A stretch of DNA of 64,000 nucleotides from Symbiodinium natans (GCA_905221605.1 CAJNDS010002158.1:124001-188000), one strand, 5' to 3'. Shown: positions 10,504 through 22,877, counted from the stretch's first letter. Numbers and translations are program-made. Notes: generated by a model from the sequence alone, not told the origin.

Positions 10504-10609
10504 CTTGGGATGTTCTCCCTTATACTGCCAGTCCCGAATAGGGACTATGGTACCCCCCTGTTATTATCCCTATTAAGGACTGCTATAGTATACGGCGGAG
10601 TATCCCAAG
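10504..10609 (+). mobile_element. Family B MITE-like element
   Basis: Starts CTTGGGATGTTCTCCCTTAT and ends GGCGGAGTATCCCAAG, an imperfect inverted repeat of the start. It shares GGACT(G)TTAG-like inner blocks with copies at 40912, 42166 and 21090. Confidence 0.85.
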
Positions 10610-10982
10610 TTTGGGTTTTGTCTTGTTTGTTTGGCCACCCTGGGTTTAGGGTTTTAGGGTTTGTGGGTTGATGGGGTTTAGGGGTCTGCTTTAGGGCCGT
10701 TGGGGGGGCCTTTTCTCACTCCTGCATGGCTATGGCTGGGCGAACCGCGTAGGGTTTAGGGTTTAGGGTTTAGGGCTTAGGGCTTAGGGTTTAGGGTTCG
10801 GGGCTTCAGGGCCATGCTAAGCATCTACAGCTTCGCGGCCATCGGAAGGTGTGTCCGGACACATCCCTCCAAGCGCCTGTCCCCGGAGCCATCTCTAGAT
10901 GCAAACCCCAAACCCCACAGAGGAAGATTCAACCTGAATCCCCCCTAAACCCTTTGAACCTGGAAGCTGCTTCATGCCAAAA

Positions 10983-11052
10983 ACCCTAAACCCTAAACCC
11001 TAAACCCTAAACCCTAAACCCTAAACCCTAAACCCTAAACCCTAAACCCTAA
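10983..11052 (+). repeat. CCCTAAA array
   Basis: Ten heptamers ending directly at the predicted splice donor of the exon at 11054-11143. In sense orientation the intron begins GTTAGGGTTTAGGG. Confidence 0.97.
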
Positions 11053-11053
11053 C

Positions 11054-11143
11054 CAGCCCTCTGGGCCAAGATTCCAAGATTGGCGCCTCCGTGAGGTACT
11101 GCACCGACACTGGGAAGTCGCCCGAGTTCGCGAGCACCAGGAC
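11054..11143 (-). CDS. Well-formed 30-codon exon, unidentified protein
   Basis: The exon is exactly 90 nt and phase 0 at both ends. It has acceptor AAACCCTAG and donor GGGCTG then GTTAGGG, both edges lying in telomere-type repeat. It reads VLVLANSGDFPVSVQYLTEA then PILESWPRGL with strongly exon-like codons. No family is recognised. Confidence 0.6.
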
Positions 11144-11159
11144 CTAGGGTTTGGGGTTA

Positions 11160-11984
11160 GGGTTGCTTAGACCAACTTCCGACATGCTTTAAGGCTTCCA
11201 AACCTCAGGCCCCTTCACCCCCCTAAAGCCCCACAAAGTAGGCAAACACAACTAAGAAGCCCAAAACAGCCAAAACGCCTCGAAGCTTCTGGAGCCGATG
11301 CCCCTGAAGCCCCTTTACTCTCTGACTTGTCACAACTTCGTCCGATACGACAGGTAATTCTTCCTGGTGCCTGCGGCCTCTGGCGATCCTTTTTGAGTCT
11401 GGCCCTGCAAAAGCTAGAAACACCCGTGAATAAAGCCCTCACGCGTGTTTCGAAGCCTTCTTGACCCTCAACCCTAAACCCGAATAAAGTTTTGTTTTCC
11501 GTAGCATGTGCTCCTTGTCGAATTCTGGGGTCTCCAAATTCCTTATAATCCCTGAATGCCCTAAGCCCTCCCCCAAAACAGAGCCTCCGCAAAAGATGTG
11601 CTGAGGGGACAGCCCGCAGCTGCTTGCACGACTTTAGAACCTGGCCCCGGCTGCGTCTAGTGGAGGGCTTTGAGGGTTTTGAGGGTTCCGAGTGAGATTC
11701 CTGGGAGGGATTGAGGGGTCGCGCAGGAATGCTCTACTGCAGGTTCGCGCAAAAGAGACGTGAACTGCAGCACTGCACCTCTACACGGGCATGAAGAGTG
11801 GCGGAAACTCAAAAACATATGGCCTGGGGAGGCACATCTCGGCCACTAAGGCTTTACGTTGAAGGGTTCAGCCGGGATCCAGCCGCCTGCCCGAGATTCA
11901 CGATGTTCGGCACCAGGGACAGGCTCAACCTGTTGGCTTAAACAATCCCAGTTTGGTGGCAAGACAACTAAGGGGTGGGAGAGG

Positions 11985-12051
<67 letters not shown>

Positions 12052-13000
12052 GGGAGAGAACTGGCCGAGGGTGAGCCTCAGGCCTTGAGGTCTTAGAATG
12101 CGTTGTAGTGAGTGCAGTCCAGCCACTTCAGGGCACGCAGCTTCGAGCAAGATGCCAGCCCCGAGCATGCGCTGCTTACCTCAGACTGGGGGCAGCAAGC
12201 CCTTAAACCTGAAACCTGAAGCGAGAGAGTGCGCCAAAAAGCGCGCTGTAGACATTCAAGGTCCCCCCCCCCTTTTTTCCAAGCCAACCCCCTCTCCCCC
12301 TCCCCCCGCGCCCCCAAACCCAGACCCAAACCCAAAATTTGAACAAAGGGGGGGAGGGGGGGGGGTTTATGTTCTCGCAAAGACGCACTATCCCTGAAGC
12401 CCTCAAGCTCAGAAACCCGATAACCGATAACCCTCCAAACCCCACACGCCCTGAACTCGCAAGAACGAAAGTTGCAGCAGTGGCGTGCCCACTACTGTAA
12501 GATCCCTAGGGCCACAAGGAATGCAAGATGCAACACGGCCAGACCCCAAAGTCCAGTAGCACAGCCGAAAGCAACCTGACTAAGCCCTAAACTACACTTA
12601 CCAGGGATTGCCATGTCGCCAACCCGGACTCGGTGACTTCGGCACAGCGAAGTGCCGGGCAGCGGCGAAGGACGAACCGCAGAGCCTGGCAAATTTGAGG
12701 GGTCGGGATGTCGGGTGCAGATTTGTTTGCGCCAACCCCGAAGTACAGACCCCCATACCCACGATGTCTCTCAGTGCTCGCAGATTCCTCATTCGGTTGA
12801 GGATTGTTAGGGTTGGCATTTGGACTGAAGAGTTTCGGGGTGGTTCACATCAAAGCGGGGACGATCTATGACCGGTTGCTGTTGCTGCGCTTGCGGACCT
12901 GTTGAGGGCTGGCAGCTTCTTTTGCAAAGGCAATTCTGTAGGGATTCCCTCCCCTGAACGCGCATCCGCCTACAGGGTTCAGCTTGTTCAGGGTCAGGGT
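11160..13000. other. No supported gene; GA microsatellite
   Basis: Unique sequence with a (GA)n tract at 11978-12051 and a C/G-rich low-complexity tract at 12255-12366. No supported exon. Confidence 0.4.
11978..12051 (+). repeat. (GA)n microsatellite
   Basis: A purine tract of GAGAGA interrupted by AAAG. Open frames over it encode only RE or SL runs. Confidence 0.95.
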
Positions 13001-13029
13001 GCTTCTGGGGTTGGAATATCTGCTGCCAC

Positions 13030-13380
13030 TCAGCCTGCAACAGAAGGCCACCTTGAGAACCAATTTTCCTGTCCTTCGCAGGAGGGCGCGTATGCTGGGC
13101 TCTGCCACTGACGAAGTGATCCATCACCTAACCCCGATTGCACCGGGCTTTCCTCGTGGCCCGGCAGAAGCTCCTTCATGCTAAACCCGCACAGTACATG
13201 ATGAGGTACGATAAGCACGTCGGCCGCGTCCACGAGAGTGAAACCGAGATATTGGTCGCCTTCGAAACTTCTGGAAAGATCATCACGGATTTCGCTGCGT
13301 GCGAGCTGAGGCAGGTTGAAAATTGCAGAAACCCTCCCAGATGTTGAACGCAGGAAGGTGATCAGGGGAGAGGGAGGTGC
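13030..13380 (-). CDS. Candidate exon, unidentified
   Basis: The minus strand is open with protein-like content: IFNLPQLARSEIRDDLSRSF, then EGDQYLGFTLVDAADVLIVP, then HHVLCGFSMKELLPGH. Codon use is exon-like, but the plus strand is also open over 13138-13347, so the strand is not certain. No domain is recognised. Confidence 0.35.
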   Translation of the reverse strand, partial: APPSPLITFLRSTSGRVSAIFNLPQLARSEIRDDLSRSFEGDQYLGFTLVDAADVLIVPHHVLCGFSMKELLPGHEESPVQSGLGDGSLRQWQSPAYAPSCEGQENWFSRWPSVAG

Positions 13381-13399
13381 GCAGCTCTCGCAAGGAAAC

Positions 13400-15750
13400 G
13401 CTGCTGGCTCATGGCATGCTGGTGTCACTGGCTTAGGACTTCGCATTGTGTACTTCTCACGAAAACCTGTAATTATTGCACTTCTCGAGAAAAATCTGCA
13501 TATGAGCCTGTGAGAACCCTAAAGCCTCATACGGCTTCCCATGCCCGTTTCTTTCAACCTCCTGATGGCAGTCGCAGAAAGCACGTTCGAAATCCCAGAA
13601 CATGCTGCGCATCGTGTTCCGATACCAACTCTTTCATCCGCAGCTTCGGATACGGATGTTGAAGCTAAGGGTCCCAGCGTCTGCCTTGTCAAGAAGGACT
13701 GTTCACTAAACCCTAAACCCTTTTTAAGCACGGACTGATGAGGCTGCCGGCAACACCCTAAACCCTAAACCCTAAACCCTAAACCCTATGGCTCCGCAGC
13801 ACTTTCTGGGTCTCGACACATCCGGCCAATGAATGGCCCAGCGCAAGCAATGAGAATTAGACAATTTGGAAGGCTGCTGACTCAGAGTTGTCCTCCACGC
13901 GATGTGCGCGCTGTGAGATTATAACACTGCCTCCTACCTGCGATCCTACGCTTCTGCTTAAGAAGATCTGCCGCTTCAGGCAACACCTGCACCAGAGTTC
14001 TGTGGCAGATGAATTGGGGTTTTGGAAGGTTGCAGGAATCGACCAGGTCAGCCACCTGATGGGGATCGTGGTGTTTGTAGGGGCTTTGATAAGGTTCATA
14101 TTTTTTTGTTGGGGGGGGTTTTTGGCGCTTTGTAGACCCTGCAGCGCATATTCTTTGCACGCAGTATCATGCAGTCAGGGACAACACCTTTCCGAATTAC
14201 ACAAGGCCCGCTTCGGAGATTGTGCCGAGGAAGTTCTGTGAGAAGCTTCGGGGAGGGAGCCTCTCATGGCGTTTATGTTCGCGAAGTTGGGTGCGACTGC
14301 AAGGGCTTGGTGACGCGACTCGCCGCCCTAGGCCCCTCCCAGAGCCGCTACAGTCGCCGCAGCAGCCGCCTGTACAAAAAAAGCGCGCTGCTGCTTGATA
14401 TGAAGGAGGGCTCTCCGGATAAAGGCGACTGCGCATGCCGCACCGACTCAGAAAGCTGTACTCTCAACAAGCCGTCCCCTGACATCCACCAATGTTTACC
14501 AAGAAGCCACCTGTGGTCTGGTATGATCTGGTATTACTACAGGGTGCCGAGAACACACAGAGTGGAAATGGAAGTGGTTGCTTCATGACGATATCCTTGC
14601 AACCCGGTTGTGGCTTCAGGATTTAGAAGCTTGGGGGGGGGGGGGGGGCAGGCTCGAAGACCTCCTGTCACGAATGCATTATGCCATTTGACAAGCTTGA
14701 CACGCTGCATGTAGCCTGTTGATTGCCTTGAGCCCGGAACCCTGGTTCCCGAATTCAACCCTAAACCTTGTAAACCTCGAACCCTTAACGGGCAAGCGCA
14801 GCCCCTTCAGCGCGAACTGTCCCCTCCGTGTCTTTCTTTCTACACGTTTGAGCCCACATGTCCTTTTCGGATCCACAATGACTGTACGTCTTCGGCGGGG
14901 CTCGCACACAGACGCTTTCGAAGCTGTTGTGCAGGTGGTTTTGCTCTATACGAATTTCATATATCACTAGCACGAACCCTACTTCGAACTGGAGCTCCTT
15001 ATACCGCAACCTGAAAATCAACCTCCCCTGACGTGCCACTGCTTGAGGAGTCCCGGCTGGCTGGCCAGCGCACAGGATAAAACAATTGCGTGCAGACGGT
15101 GGCCACAGCAACCACTGGACATCAGAGGATAGGGTCTGGGGGTTGATATCGACACCGTGGCTCGAGCTCTGCACTGCGTTGTAGTGCAAGCTGTTTTTTG
15201 TCCTCCAGCACGAAACGAGGTCGGCAGCTCAAGAGGAGGGCGAGTGGGCAAATAATCGGGTGTTCGGATGGCTTGCTTGTTGATGGGCTAGCAACCTCGC
15301 AGGCATGGACAGCACAGCAACGTGATTGGGCCAGTGCCAAGCCTTTTTGGTAGTGTCACTGATGACACGAAGCTCTGCGGCGCACTGCCCCTGCCCCGTG
15401 CTGTAAGTCAAGTCTACCAAAGCTTCCTGAGCTTGTGCCCTACACACTGTAGATGAGTTGGGCCTACTAATTACTAACGTTGCATACAGGTCAGGACAGG
15501 TAACGCAAGCCGAGATTGCGCCATCAACTCTACCTCGCGCATTGAGCTTGTCTCTTTCCACGACGGCGTCACGTGCTTGCCAGATGTCCGGGAGGAAAGT
15601 GGGGCTTGGGGGAGGTGTCGTCAGTTACCGCTTCAGGCTCCAACTATCAACATGTCCCAGTCCCCAGAAGCAATCGGACCCAGGCTACATGTGGGCTCAG
15701 ATGGCTCAGTGGTTTTGCGGGGTTTGGGAGGTTTGGAGGTTGGGACCTCG
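13400..15750. other. No supported gene
   Basis: Contains a CCCTAAA array at 13754-13788 and a G run at 14632-14648. Several competing open frames lie on both strands between 13.9 and 15.6 kb; none has a motif or splice pattern good enough to call. Confidence 0.35.
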
Positions 15751-15757
15751 ATCCTCC

Positions 15758-15828
15758 CCTAAACCCTAAACCCTAAACCCTAAACCCTAAACCCTAAACC
15801 CTAAACCCTAAACCCTAAACCCTAAACT
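15758..15828 (+). repeat. CCCTAAA array
   Basis: About ten heptamers. With the TTTAGGG array at 15906-16010 it brackets an 80-bp unique island (15829-15905), the polarity seen around exons. On minus the island has a good donor (CTCGAG then GTAGGC), but its reading frame is unclear. Confidence 0.95.
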
Positions 15829-15905
15829 CGATTGTTTGAGGCCTAGCTGTGCCCAGCCTACCTCGAGCATCGTTCGAGGGGGCCGACCCAGGGTGGTGGG
15901 TGCAG

Positions 15906-16010
15906 GTTTAGGGTTTAGGGGTTTAGGGGTTTAGGGGTTTAGGGGTTTAGGGGTTTAGGGTTTAGGGTTTAGGGTTTAGGGTTTAGGGTTTAGGGTTTAG
16001 GGTTTAGGGG
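15906..16010 (+). repeat. TTTAGGG array with GTTTAGGG variants
   Basis: Mixed 7- and 8-bp units (TTTAGGG and TTTAGGGG), about 14 in all. Confidence 0.95.
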
Positions 16011-16675
16011 GGTTGGTTTTGGGGGCTGCCCAAGATTCAAATTACAAATGCTAGGGTTGCTTTTCCTTGGGGTTCTTAGAAGTAAAACCACAAACTACGG
16101 GGACGACTTTATGATTTCTAGTTCATGGTCGGGATAATATTAAAAAATTAAACTTTTGTATTCCTTATTGGATTTTAAGTACCCTGAAAAATGTACAATG
16201 GTACCCATCTATGGCAGAGATTTCCCCTACCGGACCCACACCTGTAAGCCGAGAACATGCAAAAAGTAGATAGTACACACCCCTCCGAAAGTGCCAAAGT
16301 TAAATGGAGGGCCATTCCGGGGGACTTTGGTACTTGCAGGGCTTAGGAACCTCTGATGCCGGACGCCGTCTGAGCAGTTCGAAGGGCAGCAAAGCCAGTT
16401 CTAGGCATCGGCCATTCGGCATGCCATCATGAGGAGCCCTTCGTCCGATGTGCGGGGGGGGGGGGGGGGCACTTCTCTGATTCCCCCTTTTGAACCCTAA
16501 ACCCTTATTTGAGGGGTTAAGGGCTTAGGGTTTCTAAACCCCCACACCCCCTAAGACCTAAAAAAGGGGGTTGAGGGTGCGCTGTTCTCTCCACCAAACC
16601 CGGATCAAGGCTCCTCTGCGGCGCCTATCGCTTGCCCGCTCGCGACCTGCCCGGTCACCTTAGCGTTCAGGACTG

Positions 16676-16772
16676 TTAGGGTTTAGGGTTTAGGGTTTAG
16701 GGTTTAGGGTTTAGGGCTTCGGGCATTTAGGGTTTAGGGTTTAGGGTTTAGGGCTTCGGGCATTTAGGGTCT
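16676..16772 (+). repeat. TTTAGGG array with internal 22-bp duplication
   Basis: The string TTAGGGCTTCGGGCATTTAG (plus GG) occurs at 16711-16732 and 16748-16769, separated only by heptamer sequence. Confidence 0.9.
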
Positions 16773-16779
16773 TTGGGTT

Positions 16780-17660
16780 CAGGGCTTCGCAGAAACCTGA
16801 CAAAGTCATGCCTTGGTCATGCCCGGGAGACTTCAGAAGTCACGGGGGTAGGGTTTAGGGTTGAGGGTTGAGGGTTAAGGGTTAAGGGTTAAGGGTTAAG
16901 GGTTTAGGGTTCAGGGTTTAGGGTTTAGGGTTAGCACTTACGTCAAAGATGTCTGTGTCAAACTTAAACCCAGGCCACTCTTACCAACACACATGAACCT
17001 TAAACTCGTTATGGGGCTGCCGCTGCAGCTGTGACTGCAAGGTTGCGTTTTTTGGGGGGCCGGAGGGGGGGCCCATGCCGCTGCGGTAGGCCTAAAAAGC
17101 AAAGGAAAAGTCAAGAGGGCGTGCCTATGCCCAATAAGGAGGCGTGCCTGCGCCCCAAAAAAGAGTTTCATGCGTACAGTGAAGCGAAGCATACGCTTGC
17201 GGGGCAAACATGCGCCTGGTTGAACGATACCCTGTCCTAGATGTGTTTTTGGGGTCGAACAATACCCTCGGGTCCCTCGATCGCACAGGGCAATCTCTCC
17301 ATCCTAGAACACTTCCACCCAACACAGCCGCCTTACTGGTTCGAACCTTTGGGTTCCTCGAACCTTTGGGTTCCTCAAAGCTCTTCCCCCACAACACATG
17401 GACCCCATACCCTGACGAGTTTAGGGTTTAGGGTTTGGGCCGATAGGTCCCACCCAGCGGAAGCCCGGATAGACCCCGTTAAGAGACTCTGTAGGGTACA
17501 GAGTTCCCGAGAGAATTCCGTGCCCGGAGTCAGCACGCAACTCACTGAAATCCGAAGCCCTATCAATCCAAGACCCTAAACTCTTTGAACCCTTACCTAA
17601 ACCCTAAACCCTAAACCCTAAACCCCAAACCCTAAACCCCAAACCCTAAACCCTAAACCC
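16780..17660. other. No supported gene
   Basis: Heptamer variants (GGGTTGA, GGGTTAA) at 16851-16934 and a CCCTAAA array at about 17596-17661. The sequence between shows no clear exon. Confidence 0.4.
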
Positions 17661-17667
17661 CACACAA

Positions 17668-17732
17668 TCAGGTCCACCAGGTTGCCAGGTCCGTCCGGCA
17701 AAGTGGGCAGTTCCGGTTCACGTTCAGCCACC
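17668..17732 (-). CDS. RING-H2 finger protein, C-terminal exon
   Basis: Sense reading WLNVNRNCPLCRTDLATWWT, then TGA at 17668-17670. This is the C-terminal half of a RING finger: the WL element after Cys6, then C-P-L-C as Cys7 and Cys8. With the exon at 18083-18128 it gives C-x-H-x2-H-x2-C-x8-C-x2-C, correct RING-H2 spacing. RING-H2 proteins are usually E3 ubiquitin ligases that recruit an E2 through this fold. Acceptor GAAAG; the phase (1) matches the upstream exon. The protein ends seven residues after the finger. Confidence 0.75.
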
Positions 17733-18082
17733 CTTTCAGGCCTCAGCTTGTGCAATCTTGAGGCAAACCCTAAACCCTAAACCCTAAACCCTAAACCCTA
17801 CATAAGCCCTGAACCCTAGACTAGAACAAATGGGGAGGTTTAGGAAGGAGGGTCGAGGGTTAAGAACTCAGGCCGGCTGGGGGCTTCCCTCCTGAGATTT
17901 GAGAACCCTAAACCCTTCACTTCAACCCTAAACCCTAACCCTAAACCCGAAACCCTAAACCCTAAATTTTCCCTAAACCCCAATGGCTAACTCCCCCCGC
18001 CCTGCCCCCGAGGGTATCCTGCCTTTAAAGTTTGGGGTTCAGGGTTTAGGGTCCGCCCCCTCCCCCTTCGCTTAGGGCAAGC

Positions 18083-18128
18083 GGCAGGCAGTGTGATAAC
18101 AGTGCCCGCAAGCTGTCTTTCGGATCTC
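18083..18128 (-). CDS. RING-H2 finger protein, penultimate exon
   Basis: The 46-nt exon reads EIRKTACGHCYHTAC and supplies Cys3, His4, His5 and Cys6 of the RING finger. Acceptor GCCAAG and a GC donor (CTGCC then GCTTGCC) fit. Joined to the next exon the codon becomes Arg, giving ...HTAC-RWLNVN. The exon with Cys1 and Cys2 was not found; the open frame upstream (PSPNRWEDWSNAK) may be part of it if the acceptor lies further up. Here the heptamer polarity of the intron is opposite to the majority pattern. Confidence 0.7.
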
Positions 18129-18139
18129 CTTGGCGTTGC

Positions 18140-20350
18140 TCCAGTCCTCCCATCGATTTGGGCTTGGCAATGGCTTGAGAAAGACTTGGTCCGGCGTGGA
18201 CCCTAAATCTTTAGGCAATTCTTGAGGATTTGGGTCTATCCTAAGCCTTCCGGTAAACACTAAACCCAGTCACGTCGGAGCCCATAGCCGTTGAAAGATG
18301 CAAATGTAGAAGCTAGACCTTCGTGATAAATTATATGACTCCTGGCTTCCTTTAGTAGCGTGTCAGAATAAGCTGCATCCCGTGCAGCATAAGCCTTTAA
18401 GGGTACGTATGCGAGCTCGCGTTTTCTATTGGTTCCTACATGTTTGCTGGGAAGGTGGATGGAACCAGCAAACCTTAAGCCTTAAACCCTAAACCCCTAA
18501 AAACCCCTTTGAACCCAGACTCTTTTCGTCAGCTGGCTCGGGACTCCCAGGGAACCCTAATCCTATTTTAGATGTCACTTCTCCATAGGCACACACGTCA
18601 TTCGGTGTCCATCGAATTGTTGGGCTTCGGAGTTGCTGGCTTCGGAATGTAGGGTGGAGGCACGCAGAGTGCAACGTCATGCTTCTATCCGTTTGCACGA
18701 GACAGAGAACGACCTTGTTCGCATCAAGCAGGCTTCATTCCCGGAACCCTGCGCCGAATCCTCTGGCCCCGCTTGCGGACCCAGCGGATGCTCCAATGAT
18801 AAGGATGAAAACCATGACAGCGACGAGAGTGCAGATGATGAGAGACATGATGAAAATCAGAGAAGGACGACAAGGCAGTTTAACTGCTTATCATCGAGAT
18901 CGTCATCGTCATCATCATCCTCATCATCCTCATCATCATCATCATGATAAGCACGGGCGTTCTACCATTATTCGCACAAGTGATATGAAATCCGATGGTG
19001 GCGACGATGCCGGAAGCCCTAGACCCTGAACCCTCGAAACCCTATAAAACCCTTAACTCGATGTGGGTAGTTCTCCACATGAGGCTCCTTTATGAAGGGT
19101 CCCCTATACAGTACGGCACCCTCAGAATAAGGCGCCCTTGAGGGATTAGGGTGTTAGGCGTAAGGGGTTTTGGGTTTAGGGTTTAGGGTTTAGGGTTTAG
19201 GGCTTGGATCTTTCAGCTTCGGGCGGCGGCCATTAGACTTGGCGCTAAGGGGTTCGGGACTTAGGGCTTAGGGTTTTGGAGTGCCTAACCTACAGAACAA
19301 CCGAAAACTCTTTTTTGATAAGGAAGCCCAACCCAGAAGAAGGGGCAACAGCGTACCCGAGGACACAGATTTCTGGGAGCGCCTCGAGGCAGATGGAGCA
19401 GCAGTTGTTGTCACCTGGGCTTCGTATAGATGAGACCCACGGCTGTTGCAGGCAGCCACGCGTGGATCCGTTCTTGGGTCAGTTTAGGGTTTAGGGTTTA
19501 GGGCTTCATAGGGATCACTCCTCAGCCGGTTCGCAGTGGAGATCAGGGCCCAGGCACTTTCACCAAAACACGGACTTACACATAGGTGACTACTGCACGC
19601 CGGAACTGACATTAACTTCTGCTCGACTGGGCCGTTCTTGAGGAAACCATTGGGCACGTGTGAGCATGGTTTCATCCCTAAACCCTAAACCCTCAACCCT
19701 CAACCCCAAACCCTAAACCCTAAACTCCCCGAAAGATGACGCCCATCCAAACCCCTACGAAGGAGCCGAGCTTAGCTGTGTCAGGATGAGCCCCTAGTAG
19801 GGAAGACTGTTTGCTATCTTATGCGCCCCGAGACTTCGACCGCCCCTTTCTAAGGGATCTCCGCCTTCCTTTATGCCTGAAATCGCCCACCAAGGGAAGC
19901 AGCAGAAGATGTAAATCATTTGCATAGCTGAGGTCTGGGCCGAAATCGAAGCCTTCAAACTTGATGACCTGGCGGCGTGTCATTTTTCGGGGTCCTGAGC
20001 GCCTGCTGCGTACCCCAAAGTGTAGCCTAAGTCCCTGTATTCATGGGTTCCCCTACTACCCCCCTCTCTACTACCCCCCCCCCCCCCAAGGTTCCCCCCC
20101 CCAATTAAGGCTATTTGAGTATAACCAAGCCTATATAAGTTGAGGTTAGTTTAGGAGGGAGCCCAGGGGGGCTAGCAGGGCGACCCATGATGTAAAGGCG
20201 CCCCCTAAAGGAATTTCCTGTGAACCTCCACAAACAAGGGCTACAAGCCCTCCGCGACACAGCACCGCCCAAACCCAGGGGGTCGCCGGGTCCCCTTTAG
20301 AGGGTTTTGGTGTTGTAGGGTGTTTCTAGAATTGTTTCAAGGTATTTTCT
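18140..20350. other. No supported gene; trinucleotide repeat
   Basis: Holds a (CATCAT/CGTCAT)n repeat at 18898-18947, heptamer arrays at 19168-19203 and 19678-19730, and a C run at 20075-20100. A protein-like minus frame at 20362-20574 (RGTFVDACNLQRF and more) lacks splice evidence. Confidence 0.35.
18505..18536 (+). repeat. Recurrent TTTGAACCCAGACTC...GTCAGCTGG motif
   Basis: One of at least six sites where a CCCTAAA stretch passes into CCTTTTTGAACCCAG(A/G)CTC and, 8-12 bp later, (G)TCAGCTGG. Others are at 22071-22090, 22775-22808, 29035-29059, 43225-43264 and 59647-59686, the last two with weaker ends. Confidence 0.7.
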
Positions 20351-20359
20351 CTATGGTTC

Positions 20360-21853
20360 GCTCATGTAAAACAATGCAATGCTCTCAAGAAATCTTGGTG
20401 TCGCTCCAAGGTAGCACAACAAGAAAGTGCACCGCAGTAGCGCCATGCTTCTGTCAAGAGCCCTACCAGTAGGTGCGAAGGCATCATACTACACCCGAAA
20501 ATGAAGCCCTTGCTTTCAAACCGTTGCAAGTTACAAGCGTCAACAAATGTACCTCTTACTGGTAACGCCCCCATCTCTTGAAGTCAAGCACCTCAGGGCC
20601 TTTTGGCATCCAGGCTTGGGTGTGAGGTGCTGAAACCCTGAACCTCCTTCCTCAGCCGAAACCCTTTTTTTGTGCATCCGGCCCCGTTTCCCAACACGTC
20701 ACCTCTTGCTTGTCGATGGTGCCTTTGGGGGCTGCATTTTCCTGGGCTCCGCGTCTACGTGCCGGCGACACAGCAACTTGGGTTGACACTCGGGATGTCG
20801 CAGGGGGAGTGCCGCACAGCGTCTGAAACTACAACTATACGCTGCTGCCTTAGACGTTGTCTCGGATTCAACAGTATGGATCTGCTTTGTCGCACGCCGT
20901 GTGGCCTCTGAAAGGCACCGGGTAGCCACCCCTTTCACGCAAGGCTCCATGACCGACGCGAGCTAAGACTGTGATTGCTAGAAACCCAACGCCCCACTCA
21001 CCCTCCACCGGCCAACTGCATTGCGAAACTTGACCCTCTGAACAGAGCCAAGTTGGCACAAACTGGATTCTATTTCGAACCATGCAAGTCAGTCCTTGAT
21101 AGGGATTATAATAATTAGGGGGTACTACAATCCCTATTGGCATAAGGGGGAACATCCCAAATGGTCACACGTCACAGGGCCACGTCCCTGACGCGCCTAG
21201 CTGATTGATGGTCTGAGGTGCCCACTGTGCTTCCTGGCTTCCCCTGTGGCCGTTGGCATCCTTGCCTAGTTTCCTCTCCCCTAGAGTGAGGTAAGGCTCT
21301 GATGGCGGCAGCATTCCATGCCTCATCATGTAGGCGAGGATCACCTGTGAGGGGCGGATGGATGGACGCAGCAGAGTAAGCCTGAGAGAAGCAGGCGCAA
21401 CGGTGTATCATGTTGAGAGCACTGCCATCTAAACGCTTAGAGATCTAAAGCCCTCAAGGCCCTAAAGTCTTGCAGCACTAAGCCCTAACACTTTTGGCCC
21501 AAACCCTAATCCTAAAGTCAAGACTGTAGGGTTTAGGGTTTCGAGGTTTAGGGCTTTGCGCTCTCCACATGTAGCCCGGATGGAACTCGTTCCCTTCTAG
21601 AAATAGGACCCCTGAAGCAGAATAAAAAACCCACCGAAAGGGTAGACTTGGTCTCGTCCATGCCTGCAGGCCAACAGCATTGATGAGGAACCAGACCGCA
21701 ATGAACAACCCACAGCCTGTGAGGCAGGGGGAACTGGGGGTGTGGACAGCTTCCTTAGCCGCGCAGTTCCTGATCTGAGGACAGCATGCCAAAATCGCTT
21801 GCCAACACCTCCGATGCTATGTTGTGAATTCAGACTGCTTCTTCTGCGAATAA

Positions 21854-21884
<31 letters not shown>

Positions 21885-22060
21885 TATTCCCAAATATATA
21901 TATATATAAAGTCCAGAGTATATCTATACACACACACACATATAATCACATATATAAAGCAAGACAAGCGGCGCAAGGGCTCATAAGGAGCCAGCTGGCA
22001 CTAATCAAGCGATTGATTGCGGCAGGGGCTTCTGATAGGGCTTGGACTGCCTAAACCTTT
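20360..22060. other. No supported gene; AT-rich microsatellites
   Basis: Family B remnant at 21090-21161 and (AT)n/(CA)n microsatellites at 21851-21957. Open frames show no family motif. Confidence 0.35.
21090..21161 (+). mobile_element. Family B element, left end missing
   Basis: Carries AGTCCTTGATAGGGATTATA and the right terminus AAGGGGGAACATCCCAA, as in full copies, but lacks the left CTTGGGATGTTCCCC end. Confidence 0.75.
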
Positions 22061-22877
22061 AAACCCTAAACCCTTTTTGAACCCAGACTGTGGGGTTTAG
22101 GGTTTCGGGTTTAGGGTTTAGGGTTTAGGACTCCAGAAGCCAGCTGGGACAGGACGTCGACACACAACACCCACCCGAAACCCGAAACCCAAAACCAAAC
22201 CCCAAACCCTTTAGAGCCACCACCCCTAAACAACACGAATCCCTAAGCCCTAAGCCCGACAACTGCCAGGGCCCCAACTTGCAAATGCTAGGATGGAGTG
22301 GTAGACATCCGGCATAACTGTGGAGCACGTCTTGGACGAGGCTGCGAGTGCGATCCCGGTGATATTCCAAACGAAATCAAAGGTCGGGAACAGCCTCGCA
22401 TAGGGGCTCGTGGGCCTTGTGGCTTTGCTTGGAGAGAGGTTTAGGGTTTAGGGCTAAGCCCATTGGGTCGCTATAATCTTATTTAGGGTACTTCTAGCCC
22501 TACCTTTTAGTGCCCATGAACTTCGAAGTACTCGTCCGGTACGCAGAGCCCAAAATGCCAAAACACCCCGACCAAGCCGGGATGCGGGCTTCGGGGTTTC
22601 TGGGTTTAGGACCTGTTCTCCATGTCCTTCCAGCTCCAAAGCGAGAAGAACAGGAGCAAGAAGTCAAGCAATGCAAAACAATGGTTTTCACAACATACAA
22701 GGACGAGCGTCCCACACAGCAGGTTGCAGCAAGATCATAAAACGTGCATCCAACAAACCCTACTAAACCCTAAACCCTTTTGAACCCAGACTCCTGAAGT
22801 CAGCTGGGAAAGGCCCTCGCGAAACCCTTTTGAACCCGCGACTGAGCTCAACTGTCTTTTTGAACCCTAAACCCCGA

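Noticed and set aside
10810-10848. Plus-strand exon AMLSIYSFAAIG between CAG and GTGTGT
   Set aside because: Very short, two frames open, and the flanking heptamers have the polarity of intron interior.
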